Positions 49,267-58,160 are shown, numbered from the stretch's first letter. The stretch: DNA of 64,000 nucleotides from Novosphingobium pentaromativorans US6-1 (GCF_000767465.1 NZ_CP009291.1:2187501-2251500), one strand, 5' to 3'. Notes: a model not told the origin generated them from the sequence alone. Translations and numbers: made by a program.

Positions 49267-50193
49267 ATGTCTGAAGCCATCCTGACCAAAGCCACTGCGC
49301 AGATCGAAGCCGCGAAGGCCGACCCGGCCCTGCGCCCGGTCATTACCGCCTTCTTCGACGAAGCCACGTTTACCGTCAGCTACGTGGTAGCCGACCCGGC
49401 AACCCGCGAGGCCGCGATCATTGACTCCGTGCTGGATTACGATGCCGCTGCAGGCCGCACCTCGACCGCCTCGGCAGACCGCATCGTTGCGCATGTCACT
49501 TCTGAAAATCTTAAAGTGACTTGGCTGCTCGAGACCCACGCCCACGCCGACCACCTTTCCGCCGCCCCCTACCTGCAGGAGAAGCTGGGCGGGAAGCTGG
49601 CGATCGGCCGCGAAATCCTGCGGGTGCAGGACGTCTTCGGGAAGCTGTTCAACGCGGGAACCGAGTTCGCCCGCGACGGCTCGCAGTTCGATCATCTCTT
49701 CGCCGACGGCGAGACCTTCATGATCGGCTCGATCCCCGCGATCGTCCTCCACGTTCCGGGCCATACCCCTGCGGACATGGCTTATGTCGCAGGCGATGCC
49801 GCCTTCGTGGGCGACACCCTGTTCATGCCCGACTACGGCACCGCCCGCGCCGACTTTCCCGGCGGCGATGCGCGCCAGCTCTACCGCTCGATCCGCCGCC
49901 TGCTCAGTCTCCCGCGCGAAACGCGGCTGTTCATGTGCCACGACTACAAGGCGCCGGGCCGCGACACCTTCGCCTGGGAAACCACCGTCGAAGAACAGCG
50001 CGGCGGCAACGTCCACGTGCACGACGGCGTTAGCGAGAACGAATTCGTCGAGATGCGCACCAGCCGCGACAGCACCCTGGCGGTGCCGAACCTGATCCTG
50101 CCTTCGGTGCAGGTGAACATCCGCGGCGGCCACTTCCCGCAACCGGAAAGCAATGGGGTCAGCTACATCAAGATCCCCATCAACGCGATCTGA
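49267..50193 (+). CDS. blh: Persulfide dioxygenase-type MBL hydrolase
   Basis: This 308-residue MBL-fold protein matches Blh/ETHE1 persulfide dioxygenases. HAHADH is at 91-96, and the C-terminal tail reads NEFVEMRTSRDSTL and GGHFPQPE as in Blh. It oxidises glutathione persulfide to sulfite and thiol. It is the first gene of the operon after the promoter. Classical Blh has an extra N-terminal sulfurtransferase domain, which is here found on the SQR gene instead. Confidence 0.93.
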   Translation: MSEAILTKATAQIEAAKADPALRPVITAFFDEATFTVSYVVADPATREAAIIDSVLDYDAAAGRTSTASADRIVAHVTSENLKVTWLLETHAHADHLSAAPYLQEKLGGKLAIGREILRVQDVFGKLFNAGTEFARDGSQFDHLFADGETFMIGSIPAIVLHVPGHTPADMAYVAGDAAFVGDTLFMPDYGTARADFPGGDARQLYRSIRRLLSLPRETRLFMCHDYKAPGRDTFAWETTVEEQRGGNVHVHDGVSENEFVEMRTSRDSTLAVPNLILPSVQVNIRGGHFPQPESNGVSYIKIPINAI

Positions 50194-50204
50194 GGCCCCG
50201 GGAC

Positions 50205-50648
50205 ATGCTTTCCGAACTCTTCCCACACGCCCAGCCGCTCCACGGCTTCATCGGCGGCATCCTGATCGGACTGGCCGGAGCGGTCATGCTGCTCGGTGCC
50301 GGGCGCATCGCCGGTGTCAGCGGCCTTGCCGCGCGCACGCTCGGCCTCGCTTCGGGGGCGCCGCGCATGCTGGCAGCCCTGTTCATCGCCGGCCTGCCGA
50401 TCGGCGCGCTGATCATGGCCACCGCTCTGGGCGGCATCGAGGCGCGCTTCCCGCCATCCTACGCGGTTCTGGCCGTGGCGGGCCTGATCACCGGATTCGG
50501 CACGCGGCTCGGCAGCGGCTGCACCAGCGGTCACGGCGTGTGCGGCCTGTCGCGCCTGTCGCCGCGCTCGATCGTGGCGACCGGAAGCTTCATTGCATCG
50601 GGCATGGTGACTGTCGCCTTGGTCAATGCCCTCGGTGGAGGCTGGTAA
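50205..50648 (+). CDS. YeeE/YedE-family sulfur transporter, first half
   Basis: The 147-residue membrane protein has about four helices and the motif GSGCTSGHGVCG (Cys106, Cys113). YeeE/YedE proteins carry thiosulfate or other sulfur species through conserved cysteines. It starts 12 bases after blh, and with the next gene probably forms a two-protein unit. Confidence 0.88.
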   Translation: MLSELFPHAQPLHGFIGGILIGLAGAVMLLGAGRIAGVSGLAARTLGLASGAPRMLAALFIAGLPIGALIMATALGGIEARFPPSYAVLAVAGLITGFGTRLGSGCTSGHGVCGLSRLSPRSIVATGSFIASGMVTVALVNALGGGW

Positions 50649-50649
50649 C

Positions 50650-51066
50650 ATGCGTCACCTGATCGGACTTCTCTCCGGAATGCTCTTCGGCGCCGGCCTC
50701 GCCATCTCCGGCATGATGGACCCATCGCGGGTGCGCGGCTTCCTCGACGTGGCCGGAAACTGGGACCCCACTCTCGCCTTCGTCATGGGCGGCGCGGTAC
50801 TGGTCATGGCTCTGGCGTGGCTGGTCCAGCGGCGCATGCCCGCACCGGTTGCCTGCGAGGAATTCTCGCTGCCCGGCACGCGCCTGATCGACGCCAGGCT
50901 GATCGGCGGCGCTGCCCTGTTCGGCGTGGGCTGGGGCCTGGGCGGCCTGTGCCCGGGGCCTGCTGTCGCGTCGCTTGTCACCAACCCCGTCCCCGCCGCC
51001 GTCTTCGTGCTGGCGATGGTGGCAGGAATGGTCGGCTTCCGCCTCACCGAGAGCGGTTCGAAATAA
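50650..51066 (+). CDS. YeeE/YedE-family sulfur transporter, second half
   Basis: The 138-residue membrane protein pairs with the preceding one; GVGWGLGGLCPGPAVA carries the conserved Cys. The ATG at 50650 overlaps-adjacent to the previous stop (TAAcATG). Together they likely form a thiosulfate/sulfide-related channel. Confidence 0.86.
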   Translation: MRHLIGLLSGMLFGAGLAISGMMDPSRVRGFLDVAGNWDPTLAFVMGGAVLVMALAWLVQRRMPAPVACEEFSLPGTRLIDARLIGGAALFGVGWGLGGLCPGPAVASLVTNPVPAAVFVLAMVAGMVGFRLTESGSK

Positions 51067-51097
51067 CCCGCCCCCCGGACCTTACGGAGTAATAGCC

Positions 51098-52657
51098 ATG
51101 GAAACTCGGCAAATCGCCCCCGGCCTTTCGGTCTGCGGCCAGATCGCACCCGGCGATCTCGAGGCGCTCACCGCGCTGGGCTTTCGCGCCATCGTGTGCA
51201 ATCGCCCCGACGGCGAGGAAGCCGACCAGCCGAGTTTCGCCACGCTGGCCGATGCGGCGAGCGCATACGGCATCGCCATGCGCTACCTGCCCGTCGGCGG
51301 CGGCGTGACGGCCGAAGACCAGGCCGCCGATTTTGCTGCCGCCCTTCGCGAGCTTCCTGCCCCCGTGCTTGCATACTGCCGCACAGGCAACCGCTCCGAA
51401 CAGGTCGCCAGGGCCGCCTTTGCACGGGCCCCGGCAGCGAAGGCGCCGCACTACAAGGTGCTGATCGTCGGCGGGGGCTCTGCAGGGATCGCCACCGCGG
51501 CCTCGATTCTCAAACGCCGCCGCGGGCTCTCCCTTGCGATCGTCGAACCGCGCGAGGATCACTTCTACCAGCCGGGCTGGACCATGGTGGGCGGCGGGGT
51601 CTTCCAGCAGCGCGATACCGTGCGCAAGACCGCCGCCGTACTGCCGCGCGGGGCTGACTGGATCCGCGATGCCGTATCCGGCTTCGATCCCGATGCCAAC
51701 GCGGTCCAGCTCGCTGGCGGCATGCGCGTCACGTACGACATCCTCATCGTCGCCATGGGCAATCGCCTCGCCTGGGAAAGGATCGCCGGGCTCGAAGAGA
51801 CGCTCGGCCGGAACGGTGTGACCTCGAACTACCGCTTCGACCTTGCTCCCTATACCTGGCAGCTCGTCCAGCGGATGCAGCGCGGGCGCGCGCTGTTCAC
51901 CCAGCCGCCGATGCCGATCAAGTGCGCAGGCGCCCCCCAGAAGGCCATGTACCTGTCGTGCAGCGAATGGGAGAAGCAGGGCCTGCTCGGGAACATCGAG
52001 GTCGAATTCCACAATGCCGGCGGCGTTCTGTTCGGCGTGCCGGAATACGTGCCCGCGCTGATGGAGACGGTCCAGCGCTACGGCATCGGCCTGAACTTCG
52101 AATCGAACCTCGTCGCCGTCGACGGGCCGAACCGCACCGCGACCTTCCGCACCCCTGACGGCGAGGTCACCCGCGGTTTCGACATGCTCCACGTCGTTCC
52201 GCCGCAAGAGGGCAACCGCGTGGTCGCGGCCAGTCCGCTGGCGGACGCGAGCGGCTATGCCGAAGTCGACGCCGCGACCATGCGCCATGTCCGCTTCGCC
52301 AATGTCTTCGCGCTGGGTGACGGCTGCAATACCGGCAATGCCAAGACCGCAGCGGCGGCGCGCAAGCAGGCCCCGGTAGTTGCGGTAAACGCCCTTGCCG
52401 CGCTCGACGGCCGCGATCCGGTCGCAGCCTACGACGGCTACGGCTCCTGCCCACTCACGGTCGATCGCGGCCACATCGTCCTGGCCGAGTTTACTTACGG
52501 CGGGAAAGTCTCACCGACCCTGCCGACCTGGCTGATAGACGGCACGCGGCCCTCGCGCCTCGCCTGGCATCTCAAGGCCGACGCACTGCCGCCGATCTAC
52601 TGGCACGGCATGCTCAAGGGCCGCGAGTGGCTCGTCCCGCCGGTTCCGCTGCAGTAG
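51098..52657 (+). CDS. Sulfurtransferase domain fused to sulfide:quinone oxidoreductase
   Basis: The 519-residue protein is a fusion. Residues 1 to about 110 match the TIGR01244/DUF442 sulfurtransferase (phosphatase-like) domain with a rhodanese-type loop CRTGNR at 94-99. The rest is a sulfide:quinone oxidoreductase: FAD motif GGGSAG at 125-130 and redox Cys at 276 and 288, plus LGDGCN near 425. SQR oxidises sulfide to persulfide and passes electrons to quinone at the membrane. The fusion may hand the persulfide straight to the transferase domain. The start at 51098 gives a complete DUF442 domain. Confidence 0.92.
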   Translation: METRQIAPGLSVCGQIAPGDLEALTALGFRAIVCNRPDGEEADQPSFATLADAASAYGIAMRYLPVGGGVTAEDQAADFAAALRELPAPVLAYCRTGNRSEQVARAAFARAPAAKAPHYKVLIVGGGSAGIATAASILKRRRGLSLAIVEPREDHFYQPGWTMVGGGVFQQRDTVRKTAAVLPRGADWIRDAVSGFDPDANAVQLAGGMRVTYDILIVAMGNRLAWERIAGLEETLGRNGVTSNYRFDLAPYTWQLVQRMQRGRALFTQPPMPIKCAGAPQKAMYLSCSEWEKQGLLGNIEVEFHNAGGVLFGVPEYVPALMETVQRYGIGLNFESNLVAVDGPNRTATFRTPDGEVTRGFDMLHVVPPQEGNRVVAASPLADASGYAEVDAATMRHVRFANVFALGDGCNTGNAKTAAAARKQAPVVAVNALAALDGRDPVAAYDGYGSCPLTVDRGHIVLAEFTYGGKVSPTLPTWLIDGTRPSRLAWHLKADALPPIYWHGMLKGREWLVPPVPLQ

Positions 52658-52675
52658 CCGAAAGGATCGCAGGCC

Positions 52676-53467
52676 ATGCTCGACCCCGTCCAGATCGACA
52701 CGCTCCACCTCGCGCTCGGCGCTCTGTCGGGCGTTCTCGTCGGCTTCACGCTCGGCCTCGTCGGCGGTGGCGGATCGATCCTCGCAGTGCCGCTGATGGT
52801 CTATCTCGTCGGTGTGCAAAGCCCGCATGTGGCAATCGGCACCAGCGCCTTCGCCGTTGCCGTCAACGCCGCCACCGGCCTTGTCCAGCACGCCCGCGCG
52901 CACAACGTGAAGTGGCGCTGCGGTGCGGTCTATGCCGCCTCGGGTATCCTCGGCGCCTTCCTCGGCTCGACGCTGGGCAAGGCGATCGACGGGCAGAAAC
53001 TGCTGTTCCTCTTCGCGCTCGTCATGATCGCGGTCGGCGTGCTGATGATCCGCGGCCGCCGCAACCAGGGGGAACCCGGGGCGCAGTGCAATCGCGAGAA
53101 TGCCCCCAAGGTCGTCACGTTCGGTCTGGGCACCGGCGTCTTTTCCGGATTCTTCGGGATCGGCGGAGGCTTCCTCATCGTCCCCGGCCTCGTTGCGTCG
53201 ACTTCGATGCCGATGATCAATGCGGTAGGCACCAGCCTCGTCGCCGTGACGGCCTTCGGCCTCACCACCGCGCTCAACTACGCCGCATCGGGCCTCGTCG
53301 ACTGGCTGCTGGCAGCCGTGTTCATCGCCGGCGGCATAATCGGCGGCGTCGGGGGGACCATGGCGGCCAGGCGCCTGTCCGGCGCGGGCGCGCTGACCAC
53401 GGTGTTTGCCGGGCTGATCTTCGTCGTTGCCGCCTACATGCTCTGGAAAAGCGGGACTTCGCTATGA
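52676..53467 (+). CDS. TauE/SafE-family sulfite exporter
   Basis: This 263-residue membrane protein has about eight helices with TauE/SafE features (GFTLGLVGGGGSILAVPLM, then FSGFFGIGGGFLIVPGL). It probably exports sulfite made by the persulfide dioxygenase. It is the last metabolic gene of the sulfide operon; its stop overlaps the HTH gene by 4 bases. Confidence 0.93.
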   Translation: MLDPVQIDTLHLALGALSGVLVGFTLGLVGGGGSILAVPLMVYLVGVQSPHVAIGTSAFAVAVNAATGLVQHARAHNVKWRCGAVYAASGILGAFLGSTLGKAIDGQKLLFLFALVMIAVGVLMIRGRRNQGEPGAQCNRENAPKVVTFGLGTGVFSGFFGIGGGFLIVPGLVASTSMPMINAVGTSLVAVTAFGLTTALNYAASGLVDWLLAAVFIAGGIIGGVGGTMAARRLSGAGALTTVFAGLIFVVAAYMLWKSGTSL

Positions 53468-53643
53468 GCCGCATTGCCGACAAGGAACACAAATGTCTTC
53501 AAATCGAAGCTCTTGTAGGTCAAGGTCGCGGCGTCGTCGAAAGTTGTCGCGAGTTCGGCATGTCGGAGAAGACTTTCCAGCGCTGGCGCAAGGCACGCCC
53601 GCAGCGCCCGATCCAGACCGGCCGAACGGCCCGCACTACCTGA
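53464..53643 (+). CDS. Short HTH protein coupled to the sulfide operon
   Basis: The 59-residue protein has a helix-turn-helix-like region (VESCREFGMSEKTFQRW at about 26-42) like the N-terminus of IS3-type transposase OrfA proteins. It overlaps the TauE/SafE gene by ATGA. There is no rest of a transposase and no inverted repeats. It may be a captured or remnant DNA-binding protein or a real small regulator. Confidence 0.5.
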   Translation: MSRIADKEHKCLQIEALVGQGRGVVESCREFGMSEKTFQRWRKARPQRPIQTGRTARTT

Positions 53644-53747
53644 TCGCATCATTCTGCCGGGTGTAATTCCACGCGCGCCCCGCGACCGTCACGACACTGC
53701 GGCCGGACAGAACGGACCGGCACCGAATGGACAGGAGGGAAAGATCC

Positions 53748-55157
53748 ATGTGGGATCACGCCGACGCCTTGCTGCTGGCACGGATCCAGTTCGCCTTCAC
53801 GGTGAGCTTCCATTTCATCTTCCCCGCGTTCTCCATCGGCCTTGCCAGCTACCTTGCGGTGCTGGAGGGGCTGTGGCTGAAAACGGGCAAGGCGCTGTAC
53901 CTCGACCTCTTCCGCTACTGGCTCAAGATCTTCGCGGTCGCCTTTGCGATGGGCGTCGTCTCCGGCATCGTCATGTCCTACCAGTTCGGCACCAACTGGG
54001 CGGTGTTCTCGGACAAAGCCGGGCCGGTGATCGGGCCGCTGATGGCCTATGAAGTGCTGACCGCCTTCTTCCTCGAAGCCGGGTTCCTAGGCGTCATGCT
54101 GTTCGGAATGGAGCGGGTGGGGCGCAAGCTGCACTTCTTCGCCACCTGCATGGTGGCCGGCGGCACTTTCGTATCGGCCTTCTGGATCCTGTCGGTGAAC
54201 TCGTGGATGCAGACCCCGACCGGTTTCGAGATCGGTGCGAACGGCCAGTTCCTGCCGGGGCCGAGCTGGATCGACGTGATATTCAACCCCAGCTTCCCCT
54301 ATCGCCTGCTGCACACCGTGACCGCCGCCTACCTCACCACCGCCTTCGCGGTTGGCGGCGTGGGCGCCTGGCATCTGCTGCGCGAGCGGACCAATGCCCA
54401 CGCGCGCAAGATGTTCTCGATGGCGATGTGGATGGCCGCGCTCGTCGCGCCGGTGCAGATCTTTCTCGGCGACGCCCATGGCCTCAACACGCTGGAACAC
54501 CAGCCGGCCAAGGTCATGGCGATGGAAGGCCACTACCAGAGCCATCCCGAGGGTGCGCCGCTGATCCTCTTCGGCATTCCCGACAGCAAGGAAAAGCGCG
54601 TCGATTACGCGATCGAAGTGCCCAAGCTCTCCTCGCTGATCCTCAAGCACGATCCGAATGCGCCGCTGGCCGGCCTGGACACCGTTCCCGCAGCCGACCA
54701 GCCGCCCGTCGGCCCGGTATTCTGGGCCTTCCGGGTCATGGTCGGGCTGGGCTTCGCGATGCTCGGCATCGGCCTGTGGAGCCTGCTGGGGCGTGCGCGC
54801 GGCAAGCTCTACGACTGGCGCTGGCTGCACCGCGCGGCAATCGCGATGGGCCCCTCGGGCTTCATTGCGGTGATCGCCGGATGGATGACCACCGAAGTGG
54901 GCCGCCAGCCCTGGACGATCTACGGCCTGCTGCGCACCGCCGATTCCGCCTCGCCACTCGACGCGCCCGCGGTAGGCGCCTCGCTGCTGGCTTTCGTCGT
55001 GGTCTATTTCTCCGTCTTCTCGATCGGCACCTGGTACATTCTCAAGCTGATGGACAAGGCGCCGCAACCGCAGGAAAGCGGCCTCGAGGAGGGCCCCGTC
55101 CGCACCGCCGGGATCACGCCCGGGCCGCACCAGCATCCCGCCGGAAAGGGGGCGTAA
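53748..55157 (+). CDS. cydA: Cytochrome bd-type quinol oxidase subunit I
   Basis: This 469-residue oxidase subunit has nine predicted helices and carries haems b558, b595 and d. RIQFAFTVSFHFIFPAFSIG at the N-terminus includes a haem ligand His, and a short Q loop fits the CIO-type (cyanide-insensitive) subfamily. The start at 53748 (MWDHADALL) has AGGAGGG at good spacing. It is the first gene of a bd-oxidase unit directly after the sulfide operon. Confidence 0.95.
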   Translation: MWDHADALLLARIQFAFTVSFHFIFPAFSIGLASYLAVLEGLWLKTGKALYLDLFRYWLKIFAVAFAMGVVSGIVMSYQFGTNWAVFSDKAGPVIGPLMAYEVLTAFFLEAGFLGVMLFGMERVGRKLHFFATCMVAGGTFVSAFWILSVNSWMQTPTGFEIGANGQFLPGPSWIDVIFNPSFPYRLLHTVTAAYLTTAFAVGGVGAWHLLRERTNAHARKMFSMAMWMAALVAPVQIFLGDAHGLNTLEHQPAKVMAMEGHYQSHPEGAPLILFGIPDSKEKRVDYAIEVPKLSSLILKHDPNAPLAGLDTVPAADQPPVGPVFWAFRVMVGLGFAMLGIGLWSLLGRARGKLYDWRWLHRAAIAMGPSGFIAVIAGWMTTEVGRQPWTIYGLLRTADSASPLDAPAVGASLLAFVVVYFSVFSIGTWYILKLMDKAPQPQESGLEEGPVRTAGITPGPHQHPAGKGA

Positions 55158-55162
55158 GCACG

Positions 55163-56170
55163 ATGGACGTCAATTTCGACCTCACCGTCATCTGGGCCTT
55201 CATCATCGCCTTCGGCGTCTTCGCCTATGTCGTGATGGACGGCTTCGACCTTGGCATCGGCATCCTCTTCCCCAGCTTCAAGGTGGGCGAGGGACGCAAT
55301 CGCGCGATGAATTCCATCGCGCCGGTGTGGGACGGCAACGAGACCTGGCTGGTGCTGGGCGGCGGCGGCCTGTTCGCCGCCTTCCCGCTGGCCTATGCCA
55401 TCATCCTGCCCGCGACCTACCCCCTGATCGTCGCCATGCTTCTGGGACTTGTGTTTCGCGGCGTCGCCTTCGAATTCCGCTGGCGCGATCCGGCGCACCG
55501 GCCGTTCTGGGACCTCGCCTTCTCGGGCGGATCGTTCGTCGCGGCGATGTCGCAGGGCATGACGCTTGGCGCGATCCTGCAGGGTATCGAGGTATCGAAC
55601 CGCGCCTATGCCGGGTCGTGGTGGGACTGGCTGACGCCCTACACGCTTCTGACCGGCCTCGGTGTGGTGGCGGGCTATGCCCTGCTCGGCGCGACCTGGC
55701 TGGTCTGGAAGCTCGACGGCGCGTCGCAGGCCCATGCCTACCAGGTGGCAAAGCGCGCCGCGGCGGCAACGCTCGTGCTGCTGGTCGGCGTCAGCCTCTA
55801 CACGCCGCTGCTGGACGCGGACTACTGGACCCGCTGGTTCGAGATGCCCAATGTCCTGTTCGCAGCGCAAGTCCCGCTGCTCACCGCCATCCTCGCCTTC
55901 CTGCTGTTCCGTGCCCTGGCCAGGCGGCGCGAGGCAGCGCCTTTCTGGTTCGCGCTCGGCATCTTCCTGCTCGGCATGGCGGGCCTTGGCGTCAGCATGT
56001 GGCCCTATGTCGTTCCCGGTCAAGTGACGATCTGGGACGCTGCCGCCCCCGAACGCAGCCAGATCTTCATGCTGGTCGGCGTCGCGCTCACCTTGCCCCT
56101 GATCCTCATTTACACCGGCTGGGCCTACTGGGTATTTCGCGGCAAGGTCGGCCACGAAGGCTATCACTGA
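55163..56170 (+). CDS. cydB: Cytochrome bd-type quinol oxidase subunit II
   Basis: This 335-residue subunit II starts at 55163, five bases after cydA ends. The conserved YVVMDGFDLGIG and NETWLVLGGGGLFAAFP segments are typical. It completes the oxidase and quinol channel. Its stop overlaps the DUF2474 start by one base (TGATG). Confidence 0.96.
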   Translation: MDVNFDLTVIWAFIIAFGVFAYVVMDGFDLGIGILFPSFKVGEGRNRAMNSIAPVWDGNETWLVLGGGGLFAAFPLAYAIILPATYPLIVAMLLGLVFRGVAFEFRWRDPAHRPFWDLAFSGGSFVAAMSQGMTLGAILQGIEVSNRAYAGSWWDWLTPYTLLTGLGVVAGYALLGATWLVWKLDGASQAHAYQVAKRAAAATLVLLVGVSLYTPLLDADYWTRWFEMPNVLFAAQVPLLTAILAFLLFRALARRREAAPFWFALGIFLLGMAGLGVSMWPYVVPGQVTIWDAAAPERSQIFMLVGVALTLPLILIYTGWAYWVFRGKVGHEGYH

Positions 56171-56301
56171 TGAAGCGCACCCGGCTGGACGCCGACGAAG
56201 CTCCACTGTGGAAGCGGCTGGGCTGGATGGCGCTGATCTGGGCCGGAAGCGTGACCGGGCTGGGGCTCGTTTCGCTGGCAATCCGGTTCTGGCTGAAATA
56301 A
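56170..56301 (+). CDS. DUF2474 small bd-oxidase-associated protein
   Basis: The 43-residue single-span protein is typical of DUF2474, a companion of CIO-type bd oxidases in the position of CydX. Its ATG overlaps the cydB stop (TGATG). A charged N-terminus precedes the helix (about 15-40). It likely stabilises the oxidase complex. Confidence 0.88.
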   Translation: MKRTRLDADEAPLWKRLGWMALIWAGSVTGLGLVSLAIRFWLK

Positions 56302-56327
56302 CGGACGGCCCGCGCTTACCGGATCGC

Positions 56328-57539
56328 TTACGGATAGGCAGTATCGACCCCTTTGGCCGCCGCCTGGACGCGCAATGCGCCCACTGTGACCTCGGACCGG
56401 GAGAACTGTTCGAACAGCGCCTCGTGCCGCAACCAGCGGATCGCATTGCCGTGGGTGACCTTGTCGATCACCGCCTCGGGCATGTCGCCTAGCTGCTCGA
56501 GGCACTGCGCCGCGGTGTCCGCCCATGGTCCCATCGTGCGCGGATAGCCTGCCGCGAAGGCGATGTTGTCCTCACCCACTTCAGCCCAGTTCGCGAGCCC
56601 CGAAGGGTCCCACCGGAAGGCGTGGCAGAAGTGCCGGGCAAGCAGATGCGACGGTTTTACCGCACGCCGCCCCGAACGCTCCCATGCCGGGCTGCGCCAG
56701 TCCATCAAGTCGGCCCTGGCGGCCAGGAAAGGCACCCAGCCGATCGAGCCTTCGGGCATCACGATGCGCAAGTCGGGACAGGAATGCAGCGCGTCGAGTT
56801 GCAGCCAGTCGGCAAGCACTTGCGCCGCCGCCAGCGGCATCCCCGAAACCCAGGCACCGGCGCCGGGGAGACTTCCGGTTTCAAGCGCAGCATTACCCGG
56901 GCCGGGCCGGCAGGCCACGGTCATGTCGTTGTCGGCCAGGGAGCGAAAGATCGGGAGCCAATGATCGTCGCGGATCGGCGGCAGGCCCTGCAGGAGCGGA
57001 TTCGCGCCAAGAGCAATGACGCGTAACCCCTTGCGCGCGAGCCGGTCAATTTCCTCGAGGCTCGCCTGGACATCCCAGCTCGGCAGGATGCCCAAGGGAA
57101 CCAGACGGCCGGGATAGGCCATGCACCATTCGTCCAGATACCAGTCGTTGACCGCCCGCAGGTGACGCAGCGCCAGCGCCTTGTCCGGGGCTGCGTGGAA
57201 GATCGCGCTTTCGGCCCCCAGCGCATCGCCGAAGCACAGCGCGGCAGCCACGCCGCTCGCGTCCATTTCGTCGATCCTTGCGTGGACATCCTGAGAGCCG
57301 GTGACGGGGTGCAAGACCGGACCGGTTTCCGCGCCGCTTGTTCCGACGTCCAAGGGTGGTGCACACGATGAAACCGGCCAGGATTGCCCCTGATAGGCCC
57401 AGACCGGCCTTCCCTGTGCATCGCTGGCGATCCTGGGAGCGGCGGCGAGCAGCGCCCCGCAGAGCTGGTTGTCGAACAGGGAGGGCGGCTCGCAGAGGTG
57501 ATCTTCGGTGCTGATGATGACCAGGTCATCGCGTTGCAT
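56328..57539 (-). CDS. Amidohydrolase-2-like protein with incomplete metal site
   Basis: The roughly 403-residue TIM-barrel protein resembles amidohydrolase-2/ACMSD-type decarboxylases and hydrolases (STEDHLCEPPSLF near the start, EGSIGWVPFLAARADL later). Expected active-site positions have changed: the usual SDYPH reads AGYPR, and the middle His region reads VACRPGPGN. The start at 57539 has GGAG upstream; an ATG five codons earlier is also open. It may be inactive or have a new chemistry. Confidence 0.75.
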   Translation of the reverse strand: MQRDDLVIISTEDHLCEPPSLFDNQLCGALLAAAPRIASDAQGRPVWAYQGQSWPVSSCAPPLDVGTSGAETGPVLHPVTGSQDVHARIDEMDASGVAAALCFGDALGAESAIFHAAPDKALALRHLRAVNDWYLDEWCMAYPGRLVPLGILPSWDVQASLEEIDRLARKGLRVIALGANPLLQGLPPIRDDHWLPIFRSLADNDMTVACRPGPGNAALETGSLPGAGAWVSGMPLAAAQVLADWLQLDALHSCPDLRIVMPEGSIGWVPFLAARADLMDWRSPAWERSGRRAVKPSHLLARHFCHAFRWDPSGLANWAEVGEDNIAFAAGYPRTMGPWADTAAQCLEQLGDMPEAVIDKVTHGNAIRWLRHEALFEQFSRSEVTVGALRVQAAAKGVDTAYP

Positions 57540-57748
57540 CACAGTCACTCCCATTGCGCCCCCCGCGCAATTCGGGAGGCATCAACGCGCGTCGAACGCC
57601 TTGCCGTGGGCGCTTCCCCGAAAAAGATTGGGCGACCCGTCACGAGGCTGGGTCGCCCGAAGTTTGGGAGAAGCGGTCCGCACCTTTCCCACAGGGAGGC
57701 GGTACGAGACCGGCATCCCCTTTCTGTGACAGGCCGCGGCGCCCGGCA

Positions 57749-57762
57749 TTGACCAAGGTCAA
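57749..57762. promoter_or_regulatory. FNR/FixK-type box
   Basis: TTGAC-CAAG-GTCAA is a perfect dyad of the FNR/FixK type. It is 120 bases before the PilZ ATG; a class II position would put the transcript start near 57797. The rest of 57540-57868 shows no gene. An oxygen-responsive operon for cbb3 maturation lies 400-6000 bases away. Confidence 0.75.
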
Positions 57763-57868
57763 TATGGAAATCGAGGTTCTGAAAACTGAACCTGCAGCGC
57801 CCAATCGGCCTGCGCTCCTCGCTTCCAAGGTACCATCCCTTAACCATCCCCGGCTTATGAGGCGAAGC

Positions 57869-58141
57869 ATGGACACCAGCCGCTTCAAGCCGACACCGAT
57901 TCTGCGTGAACGCCGCCGCAACCAGTGCACACGGTTCACGCTGTACGATGCCAGTGGCCAGACGATCGACGTGATCGTGCGCGACATTTCCTCGCGCGGT
58001 CTCAGCGCTGCTGCCGCAGGCGATCCGCCGGCGCCCAATTCGGTCGTGCGCGCCCAGCTTGAGGACGGCCGCGAACTCTGGGGCCTCGTACGCTGGACGG
58101 AGGGCAACCTGTTCGGCGTGGAATTCGACACCCGCGTCTGA
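57869..58141 (+). CDS. PilZ-domain protein
   Basis: The 90-residue single PilZ domain has an RERRRNQ element and VRDISSRGLSAAA, the c-di-GMP-binding motifs. The start at 57869 has GAGGCG upstream; ATG at 57857 is possible. It lies downstream of a perfect FNR/FixK-type box, suggesting oxygen control of a c-di-GMP effector. Confidence 0.78.
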   Translation: MDTSRFKPTPILRERRRNQCTRFTLYDASGQTIDVIVRDISSRGLSAAAAGDPPAPNSVVRAQLEDGRELWGLVRWTEGNLFGVEFDTRV

Positions 58142-58160
58142 CGCGCAGCGTCGCCTTCCG

